Shown here piece by piece: positions 35,849 to 45,902 of a DNA stretch of 64,000 nt. Source of the stretch: Thermohalobaculum sp963700775 (lineage in GTDB: Bacteria > Pseudomonadota > Alphaproteobacteria > Rhodobacterales > Rhodobacteraceae); NCBI GenBank assembly GCA_963700775.1, contig CAVOYU010000002.1, positions 303,596 to 367,595 on the forward strand, given 5' to 3'. The translations under genes were made by a program, and so were the position numbers. The notes under the pieces were generated by a model, which was given only the letters and a program-made list of their open reading frames with translations, was not told the DNA's origin and ran no database searches. How positions within the stretch are numbered: the stretch's first letter is position 1; every line of letters begins with the position of its first letter.

Positions 35849-37189
35849 TCACTCGCCGCTGCCCCCGTTCGCGTAGACATACTGGGGCAGCCACAGCGCG
35901 ATCTGCGGGAACATGGTCACCAGCGCGAGCGCCAGAATCATCACCAGCACGAAGGGCACGATCGAGCGGTAGATGTCGGTCAGCGAGATCTCGGGCGGCG
36001 CCATGGCGCGCATCAGAAACAGGTTGTAGCCGAAGGGCGGGGTCATGTAGGCGATCTGGCAGGTGATGGTGTAGAGCACGCCGTACCAGATCAGGTCGAA
36101 GCCCAGCGCGCCCACCAGCGGCACGTAGAGCGGCGCCACGATCACCAGCATCGCGGTGTCGTCCAGGAAGGTGCCCATGATCAGGTAGGAGAGCTGCATC
36201 AGGAGCAGCACCTCCCAGGGTCCGAGCCCCAGCCGGTCGAGGAAGAAACCCTCGATCGCCTTCACCGCGCCCAGCCCGTCGAACACCGCGCCAAAGCAGA
36301 GCGCGGCAAGGATGATCCACATGAACATGCAGGAGATCGCCAGGGTCTGGCGCACCGAGGTCTCGAACACCTGCCGGTCCATCCGGCCCTTCACCACTGC
36401 GGCCGCAACCGCTGTCAGCGCGCCGATGGCCGAACTTTCGACCAGGCTGGTCCAGCCGTAGACGAAGGGCACCATCATGGCGCCGAAGATCACCAGCGGC
36501 AGGATCCCGGCACCCAGCAGCCGCAGCTTCTCCGCCATCGGCACGTTGCGCTCCTCGACGGGCAGCGCGGGCCCCAGTTGCGGCTGAATCCAGCAGCGGG
36601 CGGCAATGTAGATGATGAACAGTGCCGCCATCATCAGCCCCGGGAACACCCCTGCGAGCCACAGCTGCCCCACCGGCTGGCGCGCGATCATCGCATAGAG
36701 CACCAACACCACCGAGGGCGGCACCAGAATGCCGAGCGACGATCCCGCCTGGATCACGCCGGTGACCATGCGCTTGTCGTAGTTTCGCCGCAGCAGCTCG
36801 GGCAGGGCGATGGTGGCGCCGATGGCCATGCCCGCGACCGACAGCCCGTTCATCGCCGAGATCAGCACCATCAGCCCGATGGTGCCGATGGCCAGGCCGC
36901 CGTTCAGCGGCCCCATCCAGACGTGGAACATCTTGTAGAGATCGTCGGCGATCCGTGACTCCGACAGCACGTAGCCCATGAAGATGAACATCGGCAGGGT
37001 CAGCAGCGGATACCATTTCATCAGCTTCATGGCCGAGGCGAAGGCCAGGTCGCCGCCACCCCGGTCGCCCCAAAGCACCAGCGCCGCCACCACGGCGACG
37101 AAGCCGATGCCGGCGAAGACCCGCTGCCCGGTCATCAGCATCAGCATCATCGAGCTGAACATGGTCAGGGCGATAAGCTCGTAGGCCAT
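35849..37189 (-). CDS. TRAP transporter large membrane subunit (DctM-like)
   Basis: 446 residues, about twelve membrane helices, with DctM family motifs: SAMNGLSVAGMAIGATIALPELLRR (split), GSSLGILVPPSVVLVLYAMIA and MGTFLDDTAMLVIVAPLYVPL. The start ATG overlaps the stop of dctQ (TGATG). Sodium-driven uptake of the ligand captured by the DctP-like protein encoded 96 bases downstream. Intact. Confidence 0.92.
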   Translation of the reverse strand: MAYELIALTMFSSMMLMLMTGQRVFAGIGFVAVVAALVLWGDRGGGDLAFASAMKLMKWYPLLTLPMFIFMGYVLSESRIADDLYKMFHVWMGPLNGGLAIGTIGLMVLISAMNGLSVAGMAIGATIALPELLRRNYDKRMVTGVIQAGSSLGILVPPSVVLVLYAMIARQPVGQLWLAGVFPGLMMAALFIIYIAARCWIQPQLGPALPVEERNVPMAEKLRLLGAGILPLVIFGAMMVPFVYGWTSLVESSAIGALTAVAAAVVKGRMDRQVFETSVRQTLAISCMFMWIILAALCFGAVFDGLGAVKAIEGFFLDRLGLGPWEVLLLMQLSYLIMGTFLDDTAMLVIVAPLYVPLVGALGFDLIWYGVLYTITCQIAYMTPPFGYNLFLMRAMAPPEISLTDIYRSIVPFVLVMILALALVTMFPQIALWLPQYVYANGGSGE

Positions 37190-37831
37190 CAGGCCGCTCC
37201 GCCCTTGGCGCCCGCCGCATCCTTCGGCGCTTCCCCGGAGTCGGCACGAATTTCCTTGTCCGCGGGACCGGGTGGCAGCTCGACGCCGCGGATGGTGGCG
37301 ACGTCGCGGAAGAAGATCGCCAGCGTCTGCAGGATCATCAGCACGATACCGATGCACATGATGATCTTGATCGGCCAGAGATAGGGCCGCCACAGGCCGG
37401 GGGCCCGCTCGCCGTACTGGATCGCGTACTCGGTCGAGACGAAGCCGCCATAGAGCAGCACGCCCAGGTAGAACAGCAGCGCCAGCACGGTGAACGCGTC
37501 GGCCCAGGCCTTGGTCTTCGGTCGACCAGCTGCCGTAGAGCAGGTCCATCCGCACGTTCGAGCCAAGTTGCAGCGAGTAGGGTCCGCCCAGCATGTAGTA
37601 GGCGGTGATGGCGAACTGGGCCGTCAGCAGGGTCCAGTGCGCCGGCGCGTCCAGCAGCCTGAAGGGCTCGCCCGAGATCGCCTTCGAGACCGACGACCAG
37701 AGCAGGATCGCCATCATCGCGAACAGCAGGTACATGGCGAAGCGCCCGACCGCGTAGTTCAGCCGGTCGACCCAGCGCACATAGGTCTTGATGAACTCAG
37801 GCAATGCCGCGCCCCGCCGAACCCGTTGCAT
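37189..37831 (-). CDS. TRAP transporter small membrane subunit (DctQ-like), single-base frameshift
   Basis: About 213 residues after repair, with four membrane helices. The first half (RFAMYLLFAMMAILLWSS, LLTAQFAITAYYMLGGPYSL, NVRMDLLYGSWST) and the second half (KAWADAFTVLALLFYLGVLL, PIKIIMCIGIVLMILQTL) lie in different frames. Removing one base at about 37519 gives a continuous SWSTKTKAWADAF. The start is uncertain: ATG at 37831 or TTG at 37804, the latter with a better purine run upstream. The stop is coupled to dctM. If the frameshift were real the transporter would be broken; a sequence error is more likely. Confidence 0.85.
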
Positions 37832-38101
37832 TCGCGCCGGCTGCCCGTCCGCGCGCCGGCACCGGCCGGCGCACACCTTCCGGCGTGAACCAAAACACCA
37901 CCCTTCCGGCACATCGTCGCCGGGTGAGCCCTGTTCGATCCTTGCGCCATGGACGGCCGTCACCGATCGGTGCCCGCCACCTTTCCAGAAACCGGGAGAC
38001 AGTCAAGGGGCATTCGGAAACAGTCACTTCCGGGCTGCGGCGAATTGCTGCGCTGCAAACAAATTCTGGACTCGCTGCCCGGCTCGGACCATTTAATCCG
38101 C

Positions 38102-39949
38102 ATGGTTGTTGCGACAAAGCCCGTCTCCGAACGCCGCTCGGTGGTCGTCCGCTTCTGCGGCGACTCCGGCGACGGCATGCAGCTCGCCGGGTCCCAGCTC
38201 ACCGCGACCTCGGTCGTGCTGGGCAACGACGTCGCCACCTTTCCCGACTTCCCGGCCGAGATCCGCGCCCCTCGGGGGACGCTGGCGGGCGTCAGCGGTT
38301 TCCAGGTCCATTTCGCCGCCGACGAGGTGATGACCCCGGGCGACGAGGTCGACACGCTGGTCGCCATGAACCCGGCGGCGCTGAAGGAGAACCTGCAGAC
38401 GCTGAAGCGCGGCGAGACGCTGATCGTCGATGACGACGCCTTCGACGCCCGCGGGCTGAGGCAGGCCGGCTACGAGAGCAACCCGCTCGAGGACGGCTCG
38501 CTCGCCGACTGGCACGTGATCCGGGCGCCGGTCACGTCGCTGACAAAGGGCGCGGTCGCGCCCACCGGCCTCGGCCGCAAGGGCGCCGAGCAGAACCGCA
38601 ATTTCTTCGCGCTCGGCCTCGTCTACTGGATCTACGGCCGCAGCCTTGCGCCGACGCTCACCTTCATCGCCCGCAAGTTCCAGGGCGAGACCGGCGAGGC
38701 GGCGCGCCTCGCCCTCGAGGCCGGCTGGAGCTACGGCGAGACCACCGAGGCGCTCGAGCGCAGCTACATCGTGCCGAAGGCGCACCTGACGCCCGGGCGC
38801 TACCGCAACCTGACCGGCAACGAGGGCCTGGCGCTCGGTCTGGTGACCGCGGCCCGGCTCTCGGGCAAGAAGCTTTTCTACAGCGCCTACCCGATCACGC
38901 CCGCCAGCGAGATCCTGCACACTCTCAGCCGGCTCCGGCCCCATGGCGCGCGCACCTTCCAGGCCGAGGACGAGATCGCCGCCGCGGCCGCCTGCATCGG
39001 CGCGGCCTTCGGCGGCGCCATGGCCGCCACCGGCACCAGCGGTCCCGGCATGGCGCTGAAGGCCGAGTCCCTCGGCCTCGCCGTGATGCTGGAGCTGCCC
39101 ATGCTGGTCATCGACGTGCAGCGCGGCGGCCCCTCGACCGGCCTGCCGACCAAGGTCGAGCAGACCGATCTCCTGCAGGCGATGTTCGGCCGCTCCGGCG
39201 AGGCGCCGATGCCGGTGCTGGCAGCGAGCGGGCCGGGCGACTGCTTCCAGACCGTGATCGAGGCCTGGCGCATCGCGGTCAGGCTGATGACCCCGGTGAT
39301 CCTGCTCTCGGACGCCTATGTCGCCAACGGCGCCGAACCCTGGCGGGTACCGGATCTCGACGAGCTCGAGCCGATCCCGGTGCGCCACCCGGAGGCGGGC
39401 GAGGGGCCGTTCCAACCTTACGCCCGCGACGAGTTGCTCTCGCGACCCTGGGCGATCCCCGGCACGCCGGGTCTCGAGCACCGCATCGGCGGCCTCGAGA
39501 AGAAGGACGGCACCGGTGCGATCAGCTACGACCCGGCCAACCACCAGCACATGGTCGATCTCCGGGCACAGAAGGTGCGCAACGCCCAGAGCCTGATTCC
39601 GCCTCTTGCCGTCGAGGGGTCGGAGAGCGGCGACCTGCTGGTCCTCGGCTGGGGCGGCACCATGGGCGCCTGCCGCGAAGCCGCCATGCATGCGCGCGAG
39701 GAGGGGCTGAGTGTCGCAAACGCCCATCTCAGGCACCTCAATCCCATGCCCGCCAACCTGGGTGACGTGCTTGCGCGCTACCGGCGCATCCTCGTGCCCG
39801 AGCTGAACATGGGCCAGCTCGCGCTCCTGCTGCGCGCGCAGTTCGACGCCCCGATCGAGCCGCTGGACAAGGTCCAGGGCCGGCCCTTCGGCGTCGGCGA
39901 GCTGCTGGCCGCAATCCGCGAGCGGGCAACGCCAGGGAGAGCGGCATGA
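38102..39949 (+). CDS. 2-oxoacid:acceptor oxidoreductase, alpha subunit (gamma-alpha fusion)
   Basis: 615 residues. The N-terminal gamma domain (VVVRFCGDSGDGMQLAGSQL) is fused to the alpha domain (YSAYPITPASEILHTLS, FQAEDEIAAAAACIGAAFGG, TGTSGPGMALKAE), the arrangement of KorA-type enzymes. With the beta subunit gene, overlapping by four bases, it would decarboxylate a 2-oxo acid oxidatively to acyl-CoA, reducing ferredoxin or another acceptor. 2-Oxoglutarate is the usual substrate of this architecture. The ATG at 38102 gives the family-typical start. It is divergent from the TRAP genes across about 270 bases. Confidence 0.9.
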   Translation: MVVATKPVSERRSVVVRFCGDSGDGMQLAGSQLTATSVVLGNDVATFPDFPAEIRAPRGTLAGVSGFQVHFAADEVMTPGDEVDTLVAMNPAALKENLQTLKRGETLIVDDDAFDARGLRQAGYESNPLEDGSLADWHVIRAPVTSLTKGAVAPTGLGRKGAEQNRNFFALGLVYWIYGRSLAPTLTFIARKFQGETGEAARLALEAGWSYGETTEALERSYIVPKAHLTPGRYRNLTGNEGLALGLVTAARLSGKKLFYSAYPITPASEILHTLSRLRPHGARTFQAEDEIAAAAACIGAAFGGAMAATGTSGPGMALKAESLGLAVMLELPMLVIDVQRGGPSTGLPTKVEQTDLLQAMFGRSGEAPMPVLAASGPGDCFQTVIEAWRIAVRLMTPVILLSDAYVANGAEPWRVPDLDELEPIPVRHPEAGEGPFQPYARDELLSRPWAIPGTPGLEHRIGGLEKKDGTGAISYDPANHQHMVDLRAQKVRNAQSLIPPLAVEGSESGDLLVLGWGGTMGACREAAMHAREEGLSVANAHLRHLNPMPANLGDVLARYRRILVPELNMGQLALLLRAQFDAPIEPLDKVQGRPFGVGELLAAIRERATPGRAA

Positions 39950-40962
39950 ACATTCCGGTCGAGAAGCCCCTCACGCCTGCCGACTTCGCCACTGATCAGG
40001 AGGTGCGCTGGTGCCCGGGCTGCGGCGACTTCGCCATCCTCAACCAGATGCGCAAGGTGCTGGCGGGTCTGGGGGCGAAGCGCGAAAAGACCGTCTTCAT
40101 CTCCGGCATCGGCTGTGCCAGCCGCTTTCCCTATTATCTGGATACCTACGGCCTCCATGGCATCCACGGCCGGGCGCCGGCGATCGCCACCGGCCTGAAG
40201 CGGATGCGGCCCGATCTCGACATCTGGGTGGTGACCGGCGACGGCGACGGGCTCAGCATCGGGGCAGGGCACCTGCTGCACGCGCTGAGGCGCAACGTCA
40301 ACATCAAGATCCTGCTGTTCAACAACCGCATCTACGGACTGACCAAGGGCCAGTTCTCGCCCACATCGGATCCTGGCCTCGTGACCCGCTCGACGCCCTT
40401 CGGCCTGGTGCTCGAGCCGGTCAACGCCCTGAAGATCGCCATCGGCGCCAACTGCTCGTTCATCGCCCGCGCGGTCGACACCCAGGCCGACACGCTGGGC
40501 GAAATCCTGCGTCGCGCGGCCGCCCACAAGGGATCGGCCTTCGTGGAGATCTACCAGAACTGCCACGTCTACAACGACGGCGTGTTCGACTACGCCCGCG
40601 ACAACAAGATCCGCGCCGACCACGTGGTCGAGCTGCGCCACGGCGAGCCGCTCATCTTCGGCAAGGACCGCGACAAGGGCCTGCGCCAGGCAGGCTTCGA
40701 TCTCGAGGTGGTCAGCCTCGGCAACGGCGTCACCGAGGACGATCTCGTCCGCCACGACGAGCAGGCCGCTACCCCCTCGCTCGCCTTCCTGCTGGCGTCG
40801 CTCCACCATCCGGAGAAGCCCGAGGCGATCGGCGTCATGCGCGACGTGCCGCGCGCGACGCAGAACGAGCTGATGGCCAAGGGCGACGGGCCGGAACCCG
40901 ATCCGACCAACGCCGATCTCGTCGCCCTGCTGCGCGGCCCGGACAGCTGGGTGGTCGAGTAG
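39946..40962 (+). CDS. 2-oxoacid:acceptor oxidoreductase, beta subunit
   Basis: 338 residues. The thiamine-diphosphate motif is TGDGDGLSIGAGH with the closing NNRIYGLTKGQ. Cysteines that bind a 4Fe-4S cluster in relatives are visible in WCPGCGDF and GIGCASRFPYY, and a further Cys in YQNCHVYND. Start codon overlaps the alpha gene stop (ATGA), so the subunits are coupled. No delta (ferredoxin) subunit gene is adjacent, as usual for KorAB-type enzymes. Confidence 0.92.
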   Translation: MNIPVEKPLTPADFATDQEVRWCPGCGDFAILNQMRKVLAGLGAKREKTVFISGIGCASRFPYYLDTYGLHGIHGRAPAIATGLKRMRPDLDIWVVTGDGDGLSIGAGHLLHALRRNVNIKILLFNNRIYGLTKGQFSPTSDPGLVTRSTPFGLVLEPVNALKIAIGANCSFIARAVDTQADTLGEILRRAAAHKGSAFVEIYQNCHVYNDGVFDYARDNKIRADHVVELRHGEPLIFGKDRDKGLRQAGFDLEVVSLGNGVTEDDLVRHDEQAATPSLAFLLASLHHPEKPEAIGVMRDVPRATQNELMAKGDGPEPDPTNADLVALLRGPDSWVVE

Positions 40963-41131
40963 CGCCACGCCGGACCCGCGGCGGCAGCGATCGCCTCGCC
41001 CCCCGCGAAGTCACTCCCAAGATCACGTCTTTGCCGATCGGTTCCCGGACTCCATAATCGATCCGATTCGCCGCAAAGCGGGAATCCGATAACGAGACAA
41101 CGATGAGAACGACAACAGCGGGAGGAATGGA

Positions 41132-41443
41132 ATGGCCGGCGAAAGCGACAAGTTCGAGGTCTACCAGGACAAACGAGGCGAATGGCGGTGGCGGCGCAAG
41201 GCGTCGAACGGCAAGATCGTCGGCGCGGCAACCGAGGGCTACAAGTCGAAGGCCGACGCCGAAGCGAACATGAAGCGCGGCAAGAACGCGAAGGACAAGT
41301 GGGAGTTCTACAAGGACAAGCGCGGCCAGTGGCGCTGGCGCCGGATGGCGGTCAACGGCAACCTGGTTGGCGCCTCCTCGGAAGGCTACAACTCCAAGGG
41401 CGACGCCGAGGCGAACGCCGGGCGGCAGGGCTGGTCAGCCTGA
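41132..41443 (+). CDS. YegP-like protein with tandem DUF1508 repeats
   Basis: 103 residues made of two near-identical halves of about 48 residues. Each runs from FEVYQDKRGEWRWRRKASNG or WEFYKDKRGQWRWRRMAVNG to an EGYxSKxDAEAN ending. This is the DUF1508/YegP architecture, a small beta-sheet protein of unknown function. A ggagga RBS lies five bases before the ATG. Convergent with the helicase gene; a 9-bp-stem hairpin and a short tandem repeat follow its stop. Confidence 0.9.
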   Translation: MAGESDKFEVYQDKRGEWRWRRKASNGKIVGAATEGYKSKADAEANMKRGKNAKDKWEFYKDKRGQWRWRRMAVNGNLVGASSEGYNSKGDAEANAGRQGWSA

Positions 41444-41452
41444 TCGGCGCCC

Positions 41453-41474
41453 CGGGCCGCCGAATGGCGGCCCG
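41453..41474. terminator. Hairpin downstream of the YegP-like gene
   Basis: Perfect 9-bp stem CGGGCCGCC/GGCGGCCCG with a GAAT loop, ten bases after the YegP-like stop. There is no T run. Possibly a terminator between convergent genes. Confidence 0.5.
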
Positions 41475-41543
41475 AAGACACTCCCCAGAAGACTCTCCCC
41501 TGAAGACACTCCCCTGAAGACACTCCCCCCAAAGACTTTCCCA
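41474..41543. repeat. Five tandem copies of a 14-base unit
   Basis: Units start at 41474, 41488, 41502, 41516 and 41530. The consensus is GAAGACACTCCCCT. The first four differ from the consensus at one position or fewer and the fifth (CAAAGACTTTCCCA) is diverged. The region is intergenic between the YegP-like and helicase genes. The unit length is not a multiple of three and no gene covers it. Confidence 0.9.
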
Positions 41544-41566
41544 TAGCGAAATCCGTCGCCCGGCCG

Positions 41567-43081
41567 TCAGTCCGGCGGCAGCAGCGCGCCCGGCCCGCCG
41601 AGCGGGTCTTCCGGGCGCGAGATCATGTAGCGCGTGACCCAGACCAACTCGCGCTCGGCCCGGGTGATCGCCACATAGGCCAGCCGCTTCCAGAGCGCGA
41701 TCCCGGCTTCGGTCTGCCCGGCCCGCGCCGCCGCCCAGAGGTCCGGGGCGAAGACCTGCACTCTGGGCCACTGAGAGCCCTGCGCCTTGTGGATCGTGCA
41801 GGCGGCGCCGTGCAGGAACACCGCTCCGGACCGCGCCGCCGAGACCAGGACCGGCTCCTCCTCGTCCGGACGCTCGATCTGGATGATGGCGGCGACGGAT
41901 ATGCTGGGCTCGTCCATTCCGGCAATGTCGACCCTGGCGAAGCCGGGGTTCCGCCCCGGCCCGACATAGGTCGCCTGCGCCCCCTTGATCAGCCCCCGCG
42001 CCTCGAGGTCGATCCGCTGCTTGCGCTGCTTCGCAGGCAGTTCGAGCCCGTCGCAGATCAGCGGCTCGCCCGGCACCAGCTCGGTCTCGGGGACGTTGTG
42101 GGTCTGCCGGAATGCCTTGATCAGCCGCACGCGGGTCTTGTTGCGCCAGACCAGGATCGGGCTCTCGCACATCAGCTCCGCATCCGCCCGGCTGGCGACC
42201 TGCACCCGCTCGTCGCGCCTCGCGGCATCGCGCACCTGCTCCTCGAAGGCCTCGAACTCCAGCGCCGGATCGCCCAGCGCATGGGCGAGGTCGAGGATCG
42301 GGCTGTCGGCCTCCTGTCGGTGAATGCGACCGAGATGGCTCCGCCGTGCCTCGGGCAGGGTCTCGAACACCATGCGTCCGCGGCTGTTCACCGGCGCGAG
42401 CTGCGCCGGGTCGCCGAACAGCACGATCAGCCCGAAGATCCCGGTCAGGTCCTCGAGCTGCGCCTCGTCGATCATCGAGGCCTCGTCGACCAGGGCGATG
42501 TCCAGGGGATCGTCGCGCCGGGTCCAGCCGGTGATGAAGTCCGCGCCCCGCACGCCCGCCGCCGCCAGCGCGCCCGGCACCGAGCCGTGCGCCTTGTAGA
42601 ACGCCTCGGCCCGGTCCAGCGCCGCGGCGGTCAGCCCCTCGACCTCGGGCCGGGTGGCGCGCTCGCCCTCCAGCCAGTCGGCGACCTTCTGGTATTCCGG
42701 GTCGTAGACCGGTGTGTAGATGATCCGGTGGATCGTCGTCGCCGGCACCCCGTGGCCGCGCAGCACGCTCGCCGCCTTGTTCGTCGGCGCCAGCACCGCG
42801 AAGCTGCGCCTGGTGCGCCGCCGGGGCTCGTAGTCGGGCCGGATCGCCATCAGCCCGATCTCCTTCAGCCGCGCCGCGAGGCGGGCCAGCAGCACCGTCT
42901 TTCCCGACCCAGCCTTGCCGGTGACCGCGATCACCTCGCCGTCGCCGGACCGCTCGGACCGCGGGGTGGTGGTGCCGGCCGCGAGCTCGATGCCATGGGC
43001 CGCCAGCCGCGCGGCGATGGCATCCCACGCGGCGGCCTGGTCCTCGGAAAAGTCGGGAAAGGTCTGGACGGGCTCGAACAT
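41567..43081 (-). CDS. RecD-like ATP-dependent DNA helicase
   Basis: 504 residues of the SF1 RecD/AAA_30 type. Visible motifs are Walker A VTGKAGSGKTVLL, motif Ia LAPTNKAASVLR, Walker B IALVDEASMID, motif III LFGDPAQLAPV, and the C-terminal UvrD-like block TIHKAQGSQWPRVQVF with VAITRAER. The long N-terminal domain of RecD2 is missing, so it belongs to the short stand-alone group often found in phage or alphaproteobacteria. Divergent from the EEP-family gene. Role in repair or replication inferred from the family. Confidence 0.9.
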   Translation of the reverse strand: MFEPVQTFPDFSEDQAAAWDAIAARLAAHGIELAAGTTTPRSERSGDGEVIAVTGKAGSGKTVLLARLAARLKEIGLMAIRPDYEPRRRTRRSFAVLAPTNKAASVLRGHGVPATTIHRIIYTPVYDPEYQKVADWLEGERATRPEVEGLTAAALDRAEAFYKAHGSVPGALAAAGVRGADFITGWTRRDDPLDIALVDEASMIDEAQLEDLTGIFGLIVLFGDPAQLAPVNSRGRMVFETLPEARRSHLGRIHRQEADSPILDLAHALGDPALEFEAFEEQVRDAARRDERVQVASRADAELMCESPILVWRNKTRVRLIKAFRQTHNVPETELVPGEPLICDGLELPAKQRKQRIDLEARGLIKGAQATYVGPGRNPGFARVDIAGMDEPSISVAAIIQIERPDEEEPVLVSAARSGAVFLHGAACTIHKAQGSQWPRVQVFAPDLWAAARAGQTEAGIALWKRLAYVAITRAERELVWVTRYMISRPEDPLGGPGALLPPD

Positions 43082-43210
43082 CGGCCCTCTCTAGAGGGGC
43101 ATCGGCGCGGCGGCCAGCGTGAATTCTTCGTGACTGACGCGCGTGGCCCGTTGACGCTCCGGCGGGCGCGGCCCTAGCCTCGGCCCACCGCTCAACATCG
43201 GAGTAACCCC

Positions 43211-44164
43211 ATGACCCCCGCGCGTGTCCTCAGTGTCGCGATCGTGGCCGCGCTCGCCTGCGTGCCCGCGGCCGCGACCGATCTTCGCGTGCTCAGCTTC
43301 AACATCTACGGCGGCGGCGTGAATGACGGCAAGCCGGTCGACGAGACCGTGGCCGTGATCCGCGCCACCGGCGCCGACATAATCGGCGTGCAGGAGACGC
43401 GGGCCGAGGGCGATCCCTGCGACGCCGAGATCTGCCCGCCCGCCGGACCCAGCGCCGCGGGCGCCGTCGCCGCGGCGCTCGGCTTCCACGTCTACGAGCA
43501 GACCGCCGCGAACCCTGCCCTCTGGGCCAACGCGGTCATCAGCCGGTACCCGATCGAGAAGGCCAGCGCCAACGATCTCGGAGTGAAGATCGACGTGGAC
43601 GGCCGCGAGGTCTGGCTTTTCAACATCCATCTCGACGATTCCCCCTACCAGCCCTACCAGCTTCTCGACATCGAGTACGGCCCGTTCCCGTTCCTGACGA
43701 CCGCCGAGGAGGCGATCGCCGCCGCCGTCGAGACCCGCGGCCCGGCAATTGATCTGCTGGAGCGGGACATGGCCGAGGCGGCGGGCGCCGCAGCCGTGTT
43801 CGTCACCGGCGATTTCAACGAGCCTTCGCATCTCGACTGGACCGAGGCCGCCGCGGCGGCTGGCTTGCAGCCGATGGCGGTCGCCTATCCGACGGTTCTC
43901 CGGATCGAGGGCTGGGGCTTCGCCGACGCCTACCGCGCCGTCCATCCGGACCCGGTCGCCCGGCCGGCGATGACCTGGACGCCGACGAGCGAGCCGACCG
44001 ATCCGGAGGACCACCACGACCGGATCGATTTCGTGCTGGCGCGCGGCGCCGGGCTCAAGGTGACCGATGCCGCCATCGTCGGCGAGAAAGCCCCCGAAGC
44101 CGATCTCGTGGTCACCCCCTGGCCCTCCGACCACCGCGCCGTGGTGGCCGGAGTGAGGTTCTAG
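43211..44164 (+). CDS. Secreted endonuclease/exonuclease/phosphatase-family protein
   Basis: 317 residues. An N-terminal signal peptide (VLSVAIVAALACVPAAATD) suggests export. The EEP fold shows LRVLSFNIYGGG, a metal Glu in IIGVQET, VTGDFNEPSHLDW and the final SDHRAVVAGV, matching the nuclease/phosphodiesterase active site. Cysteines near residue 70-76 could form a disulfide. It may degrade extracellular nucleic acid or phosphodiesters; the substrate is not determined. Confidence 0.87.
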   Translation: MTPARVLSVAIVAALACVPAAATDLRVLSFNIYGGGVNDGKPVDETVAVIRATGADIIGVQETRAEGDPCDAEICPPAGPSAAGAVAAALGFHVYEQTAANPALWANAVISRYPIEKASANDLGVKIDVDGREVWLFNIHLDDSPYQPYQLLDIEYGPFPFLTTAEEAIAAAVETRGPAIDLLERDMAEAAGAAAVFVTGDFNEPSHLDWTEAAAAAGLQPMAVAYPTVLRIEGWGFADAYRAVHPDPVARPAMTWTPTSEPTDPEDHHDRIDFVLARGAGLKVTDAAIVGEKAPEADLVVTPWPSDHRAVVAGVRF

Positions 44165-44194
44165 TTCAGCGGTGGCCCGCCCGGTTGTCCCGGT

Positions 44195-44217
44195 TGTCCC
44201 GGGCCTGACCCGGGACA
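44195..44217. repeat. Dispersed-type hairpin repeat
   Basis: TGTCCCGGG/CCCGGGACA 9-bp stem with a 5-base loop, 30 bases after the EEP gene. It is preceded by a second partial copy of the CGGTTGTCC run. The same hairpin type is common between genes in high-GC proteobacteria. May also act as a terminator for the flanking convergent genes. Confidence 0.65.
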
Positions 44218-44314
44218 CCCGGCGCCGATGCAGCGGTCCGGTTTGCGCCGCGCCGATCGCGATCGGCGTCGCGGCTGGCCGGCAGCATGGCGTTTGAGCG
44301 CCCCAGCCTGTGGC

Positions 44315-45583
<1,269 letters not shown>

Positions 45584-45902
45584 GCTCGTCTCCGTCGTCG
45601 CTGGCGTCGCGCGAGAAACCGCGCAACAATCGTTCAAAAGCCGGTCAAAACCGTTCCTGACATTACGTCGCGCAGGGCGCAAGAGCTTTTTGTGCGCTGC
45701 GGTAGGGATTCTCCGGGAAAACGGCCGCCGGTGCAATCGGCCCCGCCGGCTGGTCCGGAAATCCACTGTATTCTTCCTCAAGTTGCGGGCACGCCAGCGG
45801 GCGGGAAACAAAATTACAGTCGATTTTGCGCTGCGATGCAAAATCACCTATAGGCTTTCCCGGCACGATCGCGAATCGAACCCTGGCCAGAACGAGACGC
45901 CC
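45584..45902. promoter_or_regulatory. Divergent ccr/ecm control region with repeated TGCGCTGCG sites
   Basis: 320 bases between the divergent ccr and ecm starts. The 9-mer TGCGCTGCG appears twice, at about 45692-45700 and 45827-45835. The second copy lies inside an inverted repeat ATTTTGC (45823-45829) and GCAAAAT (45838-45844), a few bases before a CTATAG -10-like element near 45848-45853, so it would overlap the ecm promoter. TGC-rich sites of this sort are bound by regulators of acyl-CoA/PHB metabolism such as PhaR and the TTTGC-reading ScfR family; which one is inference. Confidence 0.45.

Noticed and set aside
41474..41543. CRISPR array
   Set aside because: Units are directly tandem with no spacers and only 14 bases long.
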